Shown here: positions 17,347 to 27,266 of the stretch, one piece after another
How positions within the stretch are numbered: the first letter of the stretch is position 1
Layout: the number at the start of each line of letters is the position of its first letter
Source: JAPLVB01 sp964353635
Lineage (GTDB): Archaea; Aenigmatarchaeota; Aenigmatarchaeia; QMZP01
Direction of reading: 5' to 3'
DNA length: 64,000 nucleotides
NCBI GenBank assembly: GCA_964353635.1
Contig: CAYGVS010000001.1
Coordinates: 1-64,000 of the forward strand
The notes under the pieces: model-generated
The model's database searches: none
What the model was told of the DNA's origin: nothing
The model's input: only the letters and a program-made list of their open reading frames with translations
Program-made: the position numbers and the translations under genes

Positions 17347-20001
17347 TCACACCGCGGGGCTCGGAGGCTTTACAGCAGTCTGCGCAATCCCATGCCGTGT
17401 AGATAGCACTATCTCCCCTCCGCATTCACAGCTGCCTACCAAAGGAATTCTTTCGTAATATCTGCTACACCTGCTGCAAATAAAGCCCGTCACATCAGTC
17501 ATAAGCGCTTCTTTTGGAGCCTCATTTTGCTTCTTGATGGCGTCAAAAATGAACATCTGCTTCCCGTTCCCCAGGATTTCAGACTTCGTGAACCCCAGCA
17601 CCCCGAATATCCTCTCCACAGGCGGAAGCAGCTGATTCTCAATGTAGTACTGGGCATCTATCTCAAGCCCCTTCTCCATCACATATATCGGGTCCTCTGC
17701 TCTTTTTGAGAGCAGCCCAGTTCCTTTGACTATGACATAGCCTATCCTGTCTCCCACTCCCGGAGCCTCCCCATTCCTAGTCTGCATCTTCTTGACGAGC
17801 TCTATATGTGGCTGCATGCCAGCATAGCTCTTAGGGGCCTTGCTCATGCTCTTCGTCACAACAAGCTTCTCAAGAGGTATCTTCTTCTTGAGCAGGTCTC
17901 CCACAACCCCTCTGAAATACTTAAGCGCAGCCTTCGGGTCATCCCTTTTGAGTATGATTTCGATCACATTCCTTGAGGATTCCGAGACCAGGCCGCACCA
18001 GTCCCTCCTGACAGTCTCGATGCCTTTCATATCCACTTTCTCGTTCCATCCCTCTGAAGTTGGCTCAAAGCTCCACGCCATATACCTCTTCTTCGTCAGC
18101 GGAAGGAAGCGCTTGAAGACCTTCTCGAACTGCAGTTCCATGAATCCTGGCAGAAGGTCAGACACATGCTTCGACACATGGTTCCCAATCTCCCTTATCT
18201 TCTCCATGTCATCCACAGGCATCTTCACAAAGACAGAATCTGTGTCTCCGTAGACCACCTTGTAACCCAACTCCTTCTCTATTATTTCCTTTGTCTTCTG
18301 GATGGTGAACCTTCCGGTGTAAGTGATGGTGTTCGCGATGTCCAAGTCATATATCCTGGCCCTGGCATAGCCCATATGGCCGTAGAAGGCGTTGGCCATT
18401 ATCTTGAGAGCATACTGCTCGGCATTCAGGAGGCGCTTTTTGCCGGAATCCTTTACGGATCTCATGGACTTCCTTACAGCCTGCCTCCTGTCCATGAGAT
18501 GCTCAAGAATGCCAGGCACAATCCCCTTCCTTATCTCAGGATCAGCAAACCTTGTGCCAAGAGGGCTTTCCACAAACTTCTCAGTACGAGCATTTCCTTT
18601 TAGTATGGTTGTGGGGCAGACGTTGTAGGTCCTTATGATTGACGGATACATGGACTTGAAGTCGAAAACAGCCACAAATGAATGCAGCCCTTTCTCAGGC
18701 TCCAGGACGAACCCACCCTTCAGCTCCTTCCCCATGGCAGCCTCACGCCTCTCCACATCTACCGCCTCAGGCTTGCATGGGAGTATGTACCCATGCTTGT
18801 TAAACTCTCTCAGAAGGAAGTTTTCTATCCTTGTGGTCTCGCCGCTGTCGAGCGTGTCCTGAAGAAGCGTTCCCGACACCCTGGAAAGAGCTGCATACTT
18901 GTCTGTCAGGTTGAGCTTAAGCACAAGGTCCATTGCAAGCACAGCATCATTCCTTGCGTAATCCACGAGCTTCTTGTATTCCTCACCTGTTCCTGACCAG
19001 AACTTCTCAATCTCCGAATGCTTGACATCATACTTCTTCTGCTTAAGCAGCGCCTCGGCAACGAAGTCAAGGCCGTATCTGACAAGGGAGAAATCCTTCT
19101 TTATTATTTCATAGCTGTCCAAGACCACCCTTCCTGTCATGGTGGTCTTGAAGCGCGTCATAATCTTCCTGGAAGCAGTGCGCTTCTGCCTGCACCTGCC
19201 CATGACAGATGACACCTTGTTCCTTCTCATCCTTTCAAGTATATATGGGATGTCGAAGTTGTTTATGTTGAACCCCGTAATTATATCAGGGTCATAGTCA
19301 TAGATTATCTTGACAAGCTCCTCGAGCATGTCTTTCTCAGAATCGAACACTGCCACATCCCCATTGAACCTTGTGGCAAGGACAAGAGCGTCCTTGCCTC
19401 GGAAAGGCGTGCTGAAGGCAAGCGCAATCATGACAACAGGGTCCTTGTCTGCCTCAGGCACGCTGCCTTTTTTCAGAGGGACGCATTCAATGTCCAAAGA
19501 CATATATCTGAAAGGGATGTCCTGGCCGTTTGCAGCATGCCTTATCTGCTTGACCCTGACGCATGTCTCAGCGCTGACGGTCGTAGTCTTGGAAGGCTCG
19601 CATTCTAGGTCTATCCACTCAAGGCCTCCAATACCCATGTCATTCATGAACCTGTACTTGAAGAGTATGTCAGCTTCATAAGTCTTTATCCCTCTCGCTT
19701 TGAGCTTCTCCCTGAGGTCCGGCGTTTTGGCCGGATTATGAAGTGTGATCTTGTAGAATTCCCCGGCCTGCTGGTAGCCCATGACAGCAGTCCGCTTGAC
19801 CTCCTCAATGCTTATCACCTGATTCTCCTTATCCGGGTCGAGTATCTTAGGCACCTCTGGATCCAGATCTGCATAGAAGTAAGGCTTGTATCCTTCGCAG
19901 AATGCGCAGACAGTCTTGCCTTCTGCGCTCCTTCCAAAAATCCTGATTATAGGGTCCTCATTCACTGTCACATAATCAACGTCAAGCACCTGAACAATCA
20001 T
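17347..20001 (-). CDS. polB: Family B DNA polymerase
   Basis: An 884-residue replicative or repair polymerase. The exonuclease motifs are intact: Exo I SLDIEC, Exo II GFNINNFDIPY, Exo III YARNDAVLAMDL. Polymerase motifs: A DFKSMYPSII, B KIMANAFYGHMGY, C YGDTDSVFV. The C-terminus has a zinc-ribbon-like segment with C-S-R-C and C-E-C. The frame is open to 20067, but the ATG at 20001 (MIVQVLDVDY) matches family starts. It lies at the origin end of the replication block, convergent with the TctA-like gene. With a DP1 of doubtful exonuclease function nearby, this enzyme may carry much of the proofreading; that is inference. Confidence 0.95.
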   Translation of the reverse strand: MIVQVLDVDYVTVNEDPIIRIFGRSAEGKTVCAFCEGYKPYFYADLDPEVPKILDPDKENQVISIEEVKRTAVMGYQQAGEFYKITLHNPAKTPDLREKLKARGIKTYEADILFKYRFMNDMGIGGLEWIDLECEPSKTTTVSAETCVRVKQIRHAANGQDIPFRYMSLDIECVPLKKGSVPEADKDPVVMIALAFSTPFRGKDALVLATRFNGDVAVFDSEKDMLEELVKIIYDYDPDIITGFNINNFDIPYILERMRRNKVSSVMGRCRQKRTASRKIMTRFKTTMTGRVVLDSYEIIKKDFSLVRYGLDFVAEALLKQKKYDVKHSEIEKFWSGTGEEYKKLVDYARNDAVLAMDLVLKLNLTDKYAALSRVSGTLLQDTLDSGETTRIENFLLREFNKHGYILPCKPEAVDVERREAAMGKELKGGFVLEPEKGLHSFVAVFDFKSMYPSIIRTYNVCPTTILKGNARTEKFVESPLGTRFADPEIRKGIVPGILEHLMDRRQAVRKSMRSVKDSGKKRLLNAEQYALKIMANAFYGHMGYARARIYDLDIANTITYTGRFTIQKTKEIIEKELGYKVVYGDTDSVFVKMPVDDMEKIREIGNHVSKHVSDLLPGFMELQFEKVFKRFLPLTKKRYMAWSFEPTSEGWNEKVDMKGIETVRRDWCGLVSESSRNVIEIILKRDDPKAALKYFRGVVGDLLKKKIPLEKLVVTKSMSKAPKSYAGMQPHIELVKKMQTRNGEAPGVGDRIGYVIVKGTGLLSKRAEDPIYVMEKGLEIDAQYYIENQLLPPVERIFGVLGFTKSEILGNGKQMFIFDAIKKQNEAPKEALMTDVTGFICSRCSRYYERIPLVGSCECGGEIVLSTRHGIAQTAVKPPSPAV

Positions 20002-20203
20002 TAACCCACCACACGCCTTCAAGGAACCCAGCAACCATGCCAGAAGACATACATATTTTGTCTTCAACTAATAAAAGGACAGACCAACCCACGGGATATA
20101 TTTCCTAAAGGAGGTTTTGAATTGGCTGGTTTGTGAGAAGCCGTCAGGGCAGCCTCGCCTAACCAATTTAAATCATTTTGACCATAAGGTATCAGTGGCT
20201 TAA

Positions 20204-20536
20204 ATGAAAATGAACCCCAAGCAGATGGAGAAGATGGCCAAGCAGCTTGGCATGAAGATGGAGGAGATAGAAGCCGAACAGGTCATCATCAAGAAGGTCG
20301 ACGGGGAGATAATAATAAACAACCCCCATATAACAAAAGTCAACATGATGGGCCAGGACACATTCCAGATAACAGGAGACATCGAGGAGAAGGAAGAAGA
20401 CTCCAGCGACGAGGACGTTGAGATGGTGGCGTCCAAGGCAGGCGTCTCCATTGACGAGGCAAGGCATGTCCTCAGGGAAACCAACGACATTGCAGAAGCC
20501 ATACTCAGGCTCAAGGAAGAGCACAGACAACGGTAG
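20204..20536 (+). CDS. nac: Nascent polypeptide-associated complex protein (alpha NAC)
   Basis: A 110-residue archaeal NAC. The N-terminal basic K-M-N-P-K-Q-M-E-K segment contacts the ribosome, the NAC beta-barrel domain spans about residues 20-65, and the C-terminal UBA domain spans about 72-108. It homodimerises and binds nascent chains at the ribosome exit. The spacer upstream (20068-20203) contains a TATA-like AATTTAAAT at about 20164 and no other gene that I can support. Confidence 0.93.
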   Translation: MKMNPKQMEKMAKQLGMKMEEIEAEQVIIKKVDGEIIINNPHITKVNMMGQDTFQITGDIEEKEEDSSDEDVEMVASKAGVSIDEARHVLRETNDIAEAILRLKEEHRQR

Positions 20537-20587
20537 AATTCTACAGGAACTGTATCATCTTTTAAACTTTTCTTCCATACTATTTTT

Positions 20588-20866
20588 ATGAAGCATACTA
20601 AAGTTATAGATGAATACGATTTGCACACAGGGGAATTTAACAGCAGACTCGGGCCATTTCTTGTGGATAAAGGGTTTAAAATTCACGAAACGATTCCAAA
20701 TCCAATAGGATTTGAATTTAGCGAAGCAAGCAGCATTTTGGATACTAAAGCTGGAAACGCCTATTGTGGGAGGATAATAGACTATCCTTGGGGGTTTGGA
20801 AACAACGGCGTTCATGCTATCAGAGACACGCGCCTGGAAGAGGCTATAAAAGAATATATAAAATAA
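20588..20866 (+). CDS. Small hypothetical protein, 92 aa
   Basis: An intact short frame of a soluble, mixed-charge protein. I do not recognise a family. Features: a Y-D-L-H-T-G segment near the N-terminus, the aromatic-glycine stretch YPWGFGNNG at about residues 66-74, and a C-terminal helix. Codon use is more AT-rich than nac and the ATPase gene that flank it. It starts with ATG 51 bases after nac and ends 34 bases before the ATPase gene. Confidence 0.55.
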   Translation: MKHTKVIDEYDLHTGEFNSRLGPFLVDKGFKIHETIPNPIGFEFSEASSILDTKAGNAYCGRIIDYPWGFGNNGVHAIRDTRLEEAIKEYIK

Positions 20867-20900
20867 TTCTGATTAATTAGAAATCCTACCAACTATAATC

Positions 20901-23564
20901 ATGGCCGTAGGGTGGAACGAGCTTGATACAAAACACGTTCTGGAAGAACTTCATACAGACGAGAAAGGGCTCTCAGAGCAGGAAGCCCAGGTAAGGCTCC
21001 AGAAATACGGCACAAACGAGCTGAAGGAAGAGAAGAAGATAAGCAGGCTTGAGATATTACTGAGCCAGTTCAGCAGCACACTTGTTATAATACTTATTGG
21101 CGCCACGATATTCTCAGCTATCATAGGCGAGATTCTTGATGCGGTTGTGATTCTCATAATAGTCATCCTTAACGCTATTTTTGGCTTCGTGCAGGAGTAC
21201 AAAGCTGAGAAGGCTATAGAGGCGCTGAAACGGCTGTCCTCCCCGGAAAGCGTGGTCCTCCGAGACGGGAAGAAGCAGACCATTACCAGCAAGTTCCTAG
21301 TCCCGGGGGACATAGTAATCCTCGAGCAGGGCACAAAAATTCCGGCCGACCTAAGGCTATTGGAGGTTACAGACCTCCAGATAGACGAGTCCGTGATAAC
21401 AGGAGAATCCGCTCCTGTCACGAAAAGAACAGAGATATTCAGGAACACGGTCCTTGCGGAAAGGAAGAACATTGCATGGATGGGGACGGTGGTGACCTAC
21501 GGAAGGGGTGTAGGCGTCGTGGTGGAAACTGGGATGAAGAGCGAGATGGGCAAGATCGCCCACACAATTCAGGAGGCGGGGGAGGAAGGAACGCCTCTCC
21601 AGAAAAAGCTTGCCGTCTTCGGCAAGAAACTAGGACTCATGATTCTCTCAATATGCGGCATAGTTATTCTTACAGGTGTGCTCAGAGGCGAGCCGATCTT
21701 TACCATGATAATAACAGGAATAGCCCTCGCGGTTGCCGCTATACCAGAGGGCCTCCCAGCAGTGGTCACGATAACCCTTGCCATTGGCCTGCAGAAGCTC
21801 TCCAAAAACAACGCGATAATAAGAAAGCTACCCGCTGTGGAATCCTTGGGCTCCACAACCGCGATTTGCGCGGACAAGACAGGCACCCTGACCAAGAACC
21901 AGATGACCGTGCGGAAGATATGGCATGGCAACACAACAACAATAGTGACGGGAGAAGGCTATAAGCCAGAAGGCAAGTTCCTTACCTGCGAAAAAGAGAC
22001 CTCCCCGCAAAAAGACAAAACGCTCGAGTTGATTCTGAGGATAGCAGCCCTCTGCAACAACGCGGAGCTGCAAACAAGCAACGACGCTTACAAAATAGTA
22101 GGAGATCCCACAGAAGGAGCCCTTATAGTAGCTGCTCAAAAAGCAGGCATTCCCATAAAAGAATTCCCCAGGGTAAAGGAAATCCCATTCACTTCCGAGA
22201 GGAAGATGATGACCACGGTCCATGCCACTCCGCAGAAAAAAACAATAGCTTGCGTGAAAGGCGCTCCTGAAAAAATCCTCAGCTTGTGCACACATTCCTA
22301 CTCAAACGGAAAGCCGAAGAAGCTCACACCGAGAGACAGGAGGAAAATCCTCGACGCGAACCAGTCCCTCACGAAAGACGCGCTGAGGGTCCTGGCAATA
22401 GCTTACAAAGAAGTGAACTCCAAGGAAAAATCCATAGAAAGCGGACTCACCTTCCTGGGGCTTGTGGGCATGATAGACCCGCCGCGCGAAACGGTCGCGA
22501 ATGACATAGCCACATGCAGGAAGGCCGGGATAAAGGTGGTCATGATAACAGGCGACCATCTCAACACGGCTGTGGCAATAGCAAAAGAGATCAAGATAAT
22601 AGACTCTCCGGAAGAAAGGGCTATAACAGGCGAAGAATTAGACAAGATGAGCGACCAGAAGCTCGACGAAATCGTGGAGCAGGTGAGGGTTTACGCGCGC
22701 GTGAATCCCGAGCACAAGGTGCGCATAGTGGACGCGTTCAAGAAGAGAGGCCACATAATAGCCATGACAGGAGACGGCGTGAATGATGCCCCTGCCCTCA
22801 AAAAAGCAGACATAGGAGTGGCAATGGGCATAAACGGGACAGACGTCGCGAAAGAAGCCTCGGACATGGTCCTGGCAGACGACAACTTCTCCAGTATAGT
22901 GGCAGCCGTGAAGGGAGGCCGCCAGATCTATGATAACATCAAGAAATTCATCGACTACCTGCTCTCCTGCAACCTTGGCGAAGTGCTCATAGTTTTCATT
23001 GCCATGCTCATAGGGTTCAAAGACCCTGCCACAGGCATGGTAATGCTTCCCCTAACAGCAATCCAGCTTCTCTGGATAAACCTTCTCACAGACGGGCTTC
23101 CCGCACTAGCCCTCGGCGCTGACCCTCCCTCCAAAGACGTGATGGACCGACCTCCAAGAGACCCAAAGGAGAACATACTTTCAAAAGGCATGTTCATAGA
23201 TATGTGCATAGTGGGGGTGATAATGCTGGTAGGGACCCTGGGACTTTTTGCCTACAATCTTCCTTCCGGAGGAGTAAAGGCAATAACAGTGGCCTTCACC
23301 GCTGTCGTGATTTTTGAGATGGTACGGGTACTTTCCGTGCGCGCCAAATACCACGTCAGCTTTTTCTCCAACAGGAAGCTTTTCCTGGCCATAGCCATCA
23401 CCTTAATCCTCCAGCTGGTTGTCATCTACGTTCCCTCACTCCAGACAGCCTTCGATACCACCAGCCTGGACCTCCTGGACTGGATAGAAATAGGAGCAGT
23501 ATCAAGCACAGTGGCCATAACCACCCTGATAAAGGACAAGTTCTTCAGGAAGATGTACGACTGA
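20901..23564 (+). CDS. P-type cation ATPase, Ca2+ type (P2A)
   Basis: An 887-residue membrane pump. Visible: the actuator motif TGES (residues about 163-166), PEGLP in the fourth membrane helix, the phosphorylation site CADKTGTLT, nucleotide-domain KGAPE, TGDH, the hinge GDGVNDAPALKKADIG, and NLLTDGLPALALG in helix 6. PEGLP plus the N/T-D pair in helix 6 fits the SERCA/PMR1-like class that exports Ca2+ (possibly Mn2+) at the cost of ATP. Ten membrane helices are expected. The start and length match the family. It ends before a convergent GlyRS gene. Confidence 0.93.
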   Translation: MAVGWNELDTKHVLEELHTDEKGLSEQEAQVRLQKYGTNELKEEKKISRLEILLSQFSSTLVIILIGATIFSAIIGEILDAVVILIIVILNAIFGFVQEYKAEKAIEALKRLSSPESVVLRDGKKQTITSKFLVPGDIVILEQGTKIPADLRLLEVTDLQIDESVITGESAPVTKRTEIFRNTVLAERKNIAWMGTVVTYGRGVGVVVETGMKSEMGKIAHTIQEAGEEGTPLQKKLAVFGKKLGLMILSICGIVILTGVLRGEPIFTMIITGIALAVAAIPEGLPAVVTITLAIGLQKLSKNNAIIRKLPAVESLGSTTAICADKTGTLTKNQMTVRKIWHGNTTTIVTGEGYKPEGKFLTCEKETSPQKDKTLELILRIAALCNNAELQTSNDAYKIVGDPTEGALIVAAQKAGIPIKEFPRVKEIPFTSERKMMTTVHATPQKKTIACVKGAPEKILSLCTHSYSNGKPKKLTPRDRRKILDANQSLTKDALRVLAIAYKEVNSKEKSIESGLTFLGLVGMIDPPRETVANDIATCRKAGIKVVMITGDHLNTAVAIAKEIKIIDSPEERAITGEELDKMSDQKLDEIVEQVRVYARVNPEHKVRIVDAFKKRGHIIAMTGDGVNDAPALKKADIGVAMGINGTDVAKEASDMVLADDNFSSIVAAVKGGRQIYDNIKKFIDYLLSCNLGEVLIVFIAMLIGFKDPATGMVMLPLTAIQLLWINLLTDGLPALALGADPPSKDVMDRPPRDPKENILSKGMFIDMCIVGVIMLVGTLGLFAYNLPSGGVKAITVAFTAVVIFEMVRVLSVRAKYHVSFFSNRKLFLAIAITLILQLVVIYVPSLQTAFDTTSLDLLDWIEIGAVSSTVAITTLIKDKFFRKMYD

Positions 23565-23610
23565 GAAAGAAGGTTGCTTCATCACATTCCAACTACCACG
23601 ATTAAGCAAC

Positions 23611-23684
23611 GCTTAAGCGCTCAATCACTGCTTAAGCGTCTTCCCAACTTCTCCAAATCCTCCCCATTTAGGAAGCGCTTAAGC
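23611..23684. repeat. GCTTAAGC palindromes at the 3' end of glyS
   Basis: Three copies of the octamer GCTTAAGC at 23611-23618, 23630-23637 and 23677-23684, with related half-sites (GATTAAGC) beside them. The same octamer is massed at 40316-41396. Two copies here fall inside the last codons of glyS, so it is not confined to spacers. Confidence 0.6.
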
Positions 23685-25162
23685 ACATCAGGCAAATCAT
23701 GTATCTTCACACGAACCTGCTTCATGGAATCCCTGTCCCTCAGGGTTACATCATGATTTTTCAGGGAATCATAATCTATAGTTATTCCAGCAGCCACGCC
23801 TATCTCATCTATTCTTCTGTACCTGCGTCCTATGCTACCTGACCCATCATAAAAAACCTTGAAGCCATGCTCTTTTAGCAGAGTCTGAATTTCCCTGGCC
23901 TTTTCTGGCAGGCCGTCCTTGTTCACGAGCGGGAATATTCCTGCATCCAGAGGTGAGACCAGCCTGGGGAATTTCATGACGTCCCTGCTTTCCTTACCCC
24001 CCACCTTCTCTTCTATGATAGAGAGCTCAAACAGCGCATAGATGTTCCTGTCCACACCGAAACTCAGCTCTAAAACATGAGGTATGAACTTCTTCCCGTC
24101 TATATTCACCTCTTGGGACTGTCCCGAGACCTTCTGATGTCCCAGCAAATCATGGTCGGTCCTGTAGTGAAGACCGGCGACCTCCTTAAACCCTCCGAGA
24201 CTCTCCAGGTTGAGCTCTACGTCCCAGTGGTACTTGTTGTAGAAGGCCTTCTCCTCATCAGTGAGCTGTTTGAACCTGAATATCTCCTTGGGAAGCTTCA
24301 GCACGTCCAGGTAGAACTGCTGGATCTTTGCCATATGATAAACGTAGAATTTAGGCATGCCTAGTTTCTCAACGACTTCGCTTGCGGGGATTTCCTCGAC
24401 CTTGCCGGAGGCCCGGTTCCTTACTGGGAACACACGTATGTTGTAGTGCTCGAATTCCTGGAACCTCGGATGTTGTGTTATCGTGTCCGGGTCGAAGAAT
24501 ATCTGCAGCTCAGCCTGGGTGAACTCCCTTTGCCTTATAAGCACGTTTCGCGGAGAGATCTCGTTCCTGTAGGCCTTGCCTATTATAGCCAGCCCCAGAG
24601 GCAGTTTTCTGCGAAGGCATTCAAACTCAAGCTTGAAGTTTATGTAAGCGCCCTGTGCTGTCTCCGGGCTCAGGTAACCCTTCCTCACCTCGGCCCCTGT
24701 GCCGACGCTGACAGGGAACATCATGTTAAGGATCCCTGTCTCTTCGAAGGGGCCTTTGCATTTAGGACATCTGATGTTGTGCTCCTTTATGAGCTGCGAC
24801 ATCCTTTCCAGGGAAGCGCCCTCGAAGCTCTCCTTCAGGCCGTCCTCAATTATGTGGTCAGCCCTTTCAGTGTTCCCACACTTCTTGCATCTGACCACAG
24901 GATCAACGAAAGAAGCAAGATGACCTGATGCCTTGAACACATGCTCGGGCATAATGTGACAGGTGGATATCTCATAGAAGTTGTCGTCTAGGCCGAGGAA
25001 GAACCCCCTCCAGAGGTCCTGCCAATTGTTCTTGAGGAGGCATCCGAGGTGCGCATAATCGTAAAAGCCTGCCATGGCTCCATGCATCATGGAGTCCTGC
25101 CAGAAGAACCCCCTTCTCTTGGCTATGTCCAATATGACATCAGTCTTGTCCTCGCATTCCAT
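23621..25162 (-). CDS. glyS: Glycyl-tRNA synthetase
   Basis: A 513-residue class II synthetase of the alpha2 (archaeal/eukaryotic) type, which charges tRNA-Gly. Seen: motif 1 region with FYDYAHLG, two CxxC pairs (C-K-K-C and C-P-K-C) of the zinc insert, motif 2 around AIIGKAYRNEISPRN with R-Q-R-E-F-T-Q-A-E, and motif 3 near the end with the anticodon-binding domain after it. The frame extends to a TTG at 25201, but the ATG at 25162 (MECEDKTDV) fits family starts and has an AT-rich promoter upstream. Its 3' end carries GCTTAAGC palindromes. Confidence 0.94.
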   Translation of the reverse strand: MECEDKTDVILDIAKRRGFFWQDSMMHGAMAGFYDYAHLGCLLKNNWQDLWRGFFLGLDDNFYEISTCHIMPEHVFKASGHLASFVDPVVRCKKCGNTERADHIIEDGLKESFEGASLERMSQLIKEHNIRCPKCKGPFEETGILNMMFPVSVGTGAEVRKGYLSPETAQGAYINFKLEFECLRRKLPLGLAIIGKAYRNEISPRNVLIRQREFTQAELQIFFDPDTITQHPRFQEFEHYNIRVFPVRNRASGKVEEIPASEVVEKLGMPKFYVYHMAKIQQFYLDVLKLPKEIFRFKQLTDEEKAFYNKYHWDVELNLESLGGFKEVAGLHYRTDHDLLGHQKVSGQSQEVNIDGKKFIPHVLELSFGVDRNIYALFELSIIEEKVGGKESRDVMKFPRLVSPLDAGIFPLVNKDGLPEKAREIQTLLKEHGFKVFYDGSGSIGRRYRRIDEIGVAAGITIDYDSLKNHDVTLRDRDSMKQVRVKIHDLPDVLKRFLNGEDLEKLGRRLSSD

Positions 25163-25241
25163 AAAACCACGGTCTCCAAAGGCGCGATGGCATACACACA
25201 ATTGTATGGAGGTTGTATTTTAAAATAGGCTTACCTTCCGG

Positions 25242-25958
25242 CTATCTGAATATCGGGTATTCAGAAAAACTCGATTTCTTGGTGAAGATGTAGTTTATCC
25301 AGTCGACCATCCATCTAGCGACCCAGAAGGAATAGCCTCCGTTCTCGAAGCGCCTCATCGACGTGTAGCAGCAGACATTTTTGTTGAAGGCGACCTTTCC
25401 GCATTTCCTTATCCTGAAACCCATGTCAATGTCTTCAGTGGCATTCATACTCTCCCTGAAGCCCCCTATGCGCTCAAAGGCTGCTTTCCTGATGGCCATG
25501 CTCACCCCTGAAAACTGCGGGAAGCCTGCTCTGGTGAAGAGCCTTGGTATGAGGTCCCATCCAAGTTTGCAAATGAACTCTGACCTTATATCCCCACCCT
25601 TCGGCTTCACTGGCCCGAAAATGATATCAGCATCGGTTTTCCTGAAGAATTTAAGGGTACTCTCTATCCAAACAGGCTCAAGGGAGGAGTCAGCGTCAAG
25701 AAAAACAAGGATATCCCCCTTCGCATACCTGGCTCCAAGGTTCCTGGCAGCAGCTATGTTAGTCTTCTTCACTATCACGCAGTCTGCATGCTTTTTTGCC
25801 ACTCCAGTAGTCCTGTCAGTCGAGCATCCATCAGACACGATAATCTCTATGTTCTTGTATGTCTGGCTCCTGACGTTCAGCAGGGTCTCTTCAAGGTATT
25901 TTTCTTCATTGTATGTAGGGACTATAACACTAACAAGAGTATTATCCATACTTCCCAT
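25242..25958 (-). CDS. Family 2 glycosyltransferase
   Basis: A 238-residue GT-A glycosyltransferase. It opens with VSVIVPTYNEEKYLEETL, has the metal-binding D-A-D in LVFLDADSS, and the acceptor-side E-D motif in MNATEDIDMGFR. A membrane-associated hydrophobic C-terminus is weak. It would move a sugar from a nucleotide donor to a lipid-linked or other acceptor in cell-envelope glycan assembly. The start could be ATG at 25958 or three codons in at 25949. It is divergent from a second GT2 gene over a short AT-rich spacer. Confidence 0.88.
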   Translation of the reverse strand: MGSMDNTLVSVIVPTYNEEKYLEETLLNVRSQTYKNIEIIVSDGCSTDRTTGVAKKHADCVIVKKTNIAAARNLGARYAKGDILVFLDADSSLEPVWIESTLKFFRKTDADIIFGPVKPKGGDIRSEFICKLGWDLIPRLFTRAGFPQFSGVSMAIRKAAFERIGGFRESMNATEDIDMGFRIRKCGKVAFNKNVCCYTSMRRFENGGYSFWVARWMVDWINYIFTKKSSFSEYPIFR

Positions 25959-26054
25959 TTATTTTTCAGAGAGATGATTTATTAAGCCGTTGGATTCTTC
26001 ATATCACAGAGCAATACAACCACCATATATAAAGTCCATTCAGACATAATATTC

Positions 26055-27257
26055 ATGCTAATCGAGCTCTGGATAGCTGTAATCGCTGCGTTCTTTGCAT
26101 TGGCTGCTGCCTTCTGGTTCCTTGGTTGGCGGTGGGAATCGAGGCTAGTCAGGCCAAAGGCAAAGGGATACAGACCCTTTGTATCGATAATAATACCTGC
26201 ATTTAATTCGGAAAAGACCATAGCCGCAGCAATCGGCTCTGCAAAGGCGGTTGCATACGACAGGAAGGAGATAATCGTTGTCAACGATTCCAAGGACATG
26301 ACCCCCAGGATATGCAGAAAGCTCGGGGTCCGTGTGATACAGAACAGGAAAAGGATGGGGAAATGCCACGCGCTCAATCTGGCTGCGAAAAAAGCAAAGG
26401 GCGACATATTATTCTTTCTTGATGCGGACACCACAGTAGACAGCGACGCTGTGTCAAAAATCATTCCCTGGTTTTCCAGGAAGAAGATTGCGGTAGTGTC
26501 CCCAAGGTATGTGGCGCAGGAAAGCAGGAAGCTGCTCCCAAAGCTCGCCTCCATAGAGAACAAGTTCGATTCCTCTTTGTTCAAGGCGCACATGTTTTTC
26601 GGCTCGATGATATCCTTCCGTGGATGCGGCGTGGCCATACGAAGGAGCTTCTTCGAGAAGGCAGGCGGATGGTCCGAAACCCTCATAGAGGATGTTGACT
26701 TTGCGGCAAAGACACTCAAATCGGGCAAGAAGATACAATACGAGCCCCAGGCTGTTGTAAGGACAAGGGAATGCGAGACCGTTGCCCAGCTTAAGAGCCA
26801 GAGGGTGCGATGGGGGAAGGGCTCTGCCTATTCATTCATCAACTACAGGAGCATGTATTCAGGCAACAAGCAGTTCACCCTTCATTTTTTCCCATACATT
26901 TTCCTGATACTTGCCATTTGCGGCATCTTCACATGGCAGCTGTACCTGTTTGTGCCGCTCATGTTCTTCTATTTCCTTTATTCCTTCTCATTCTCAAATC
27001 TCGCATCAACAGCACTGGTCCTACTCATCCCTCTCCTTTACGGGATCTTTGCAGTCATTGTGACAGGAGGCCTTGGCCACCTGACCATAATAACTTGGAG
27101 AGAAAGGGAGAGGACGCAAGACATAATCCTGCTCATACCATACCTATTCTTCTACCTGCCACTGGTGATTTTCTTTTACTTCAAAGGCATCATATCAGGG
27201 TTTTCTCAAAGAAGATACAGCAAAAACGAATTCGATTTGGAGGACTGGAAATGCTGA
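26055..27257 (+). CDS. Membrane family 2 glycosyltransferase
   Basis: A 400-residue processive-type GT2 with one N-terminal membrane helix (residues 4-24), the catalytic domain (about 42-255) with D-A-D, E-D-V-D and the Q-R-V-R-W motif typical of cellulose/hyaluronan synthase-like enzymes, then four or so C-terminal membrane helices (about 280-385). It probably polymerises or transfers sugars at the cytoplasmic face of the membrane. It is convergent with the methyltransferase gene. Confidence 0.88.
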   Translation: MLIELWIAVIAAFFALAAAFWFLGWRWESRLVRPKAKGYRPFVSIIIPAFNSEKTIAAAIGSAKAVAYDRKEIIVVNDSKDMTPRICRKLGVRVIQNRKRMGKCHALNLAAKKAKGDILFFLDADTTVDSDAVSKIIPWFSRKKIAVVSPRYVAQESRKLLPKLASIENKFDSSLFKAHMFFGSMISFRGCGVAIRRSFFEKAGGWSETLIEDVDFAAKTLKSGKKIQYEPQAVVRTRECETVAQLKSQRVRWGKGSAYSFINYRSMYSGNKQFTLHFFPYIFLILAICGIFTWQLYLFVPLMFFYFLYSFSFSNLASTALVLLIPLLYGIFAVIVTGGLGHLTIITWRERERTQDIILLIPYLFFYLPLVIFFYFKGIISGFSQRRYSKNEFDLEDWKC

Positions 27258-27266
27258 TGCCAAGAA

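Noticed and set aside
20068..20203. Small RNA in the polB-nac spacer
   Set aside because: AATTGG and CCAATT could pair across the spacer, but the stem is only six bases and no RNA family is recognised.
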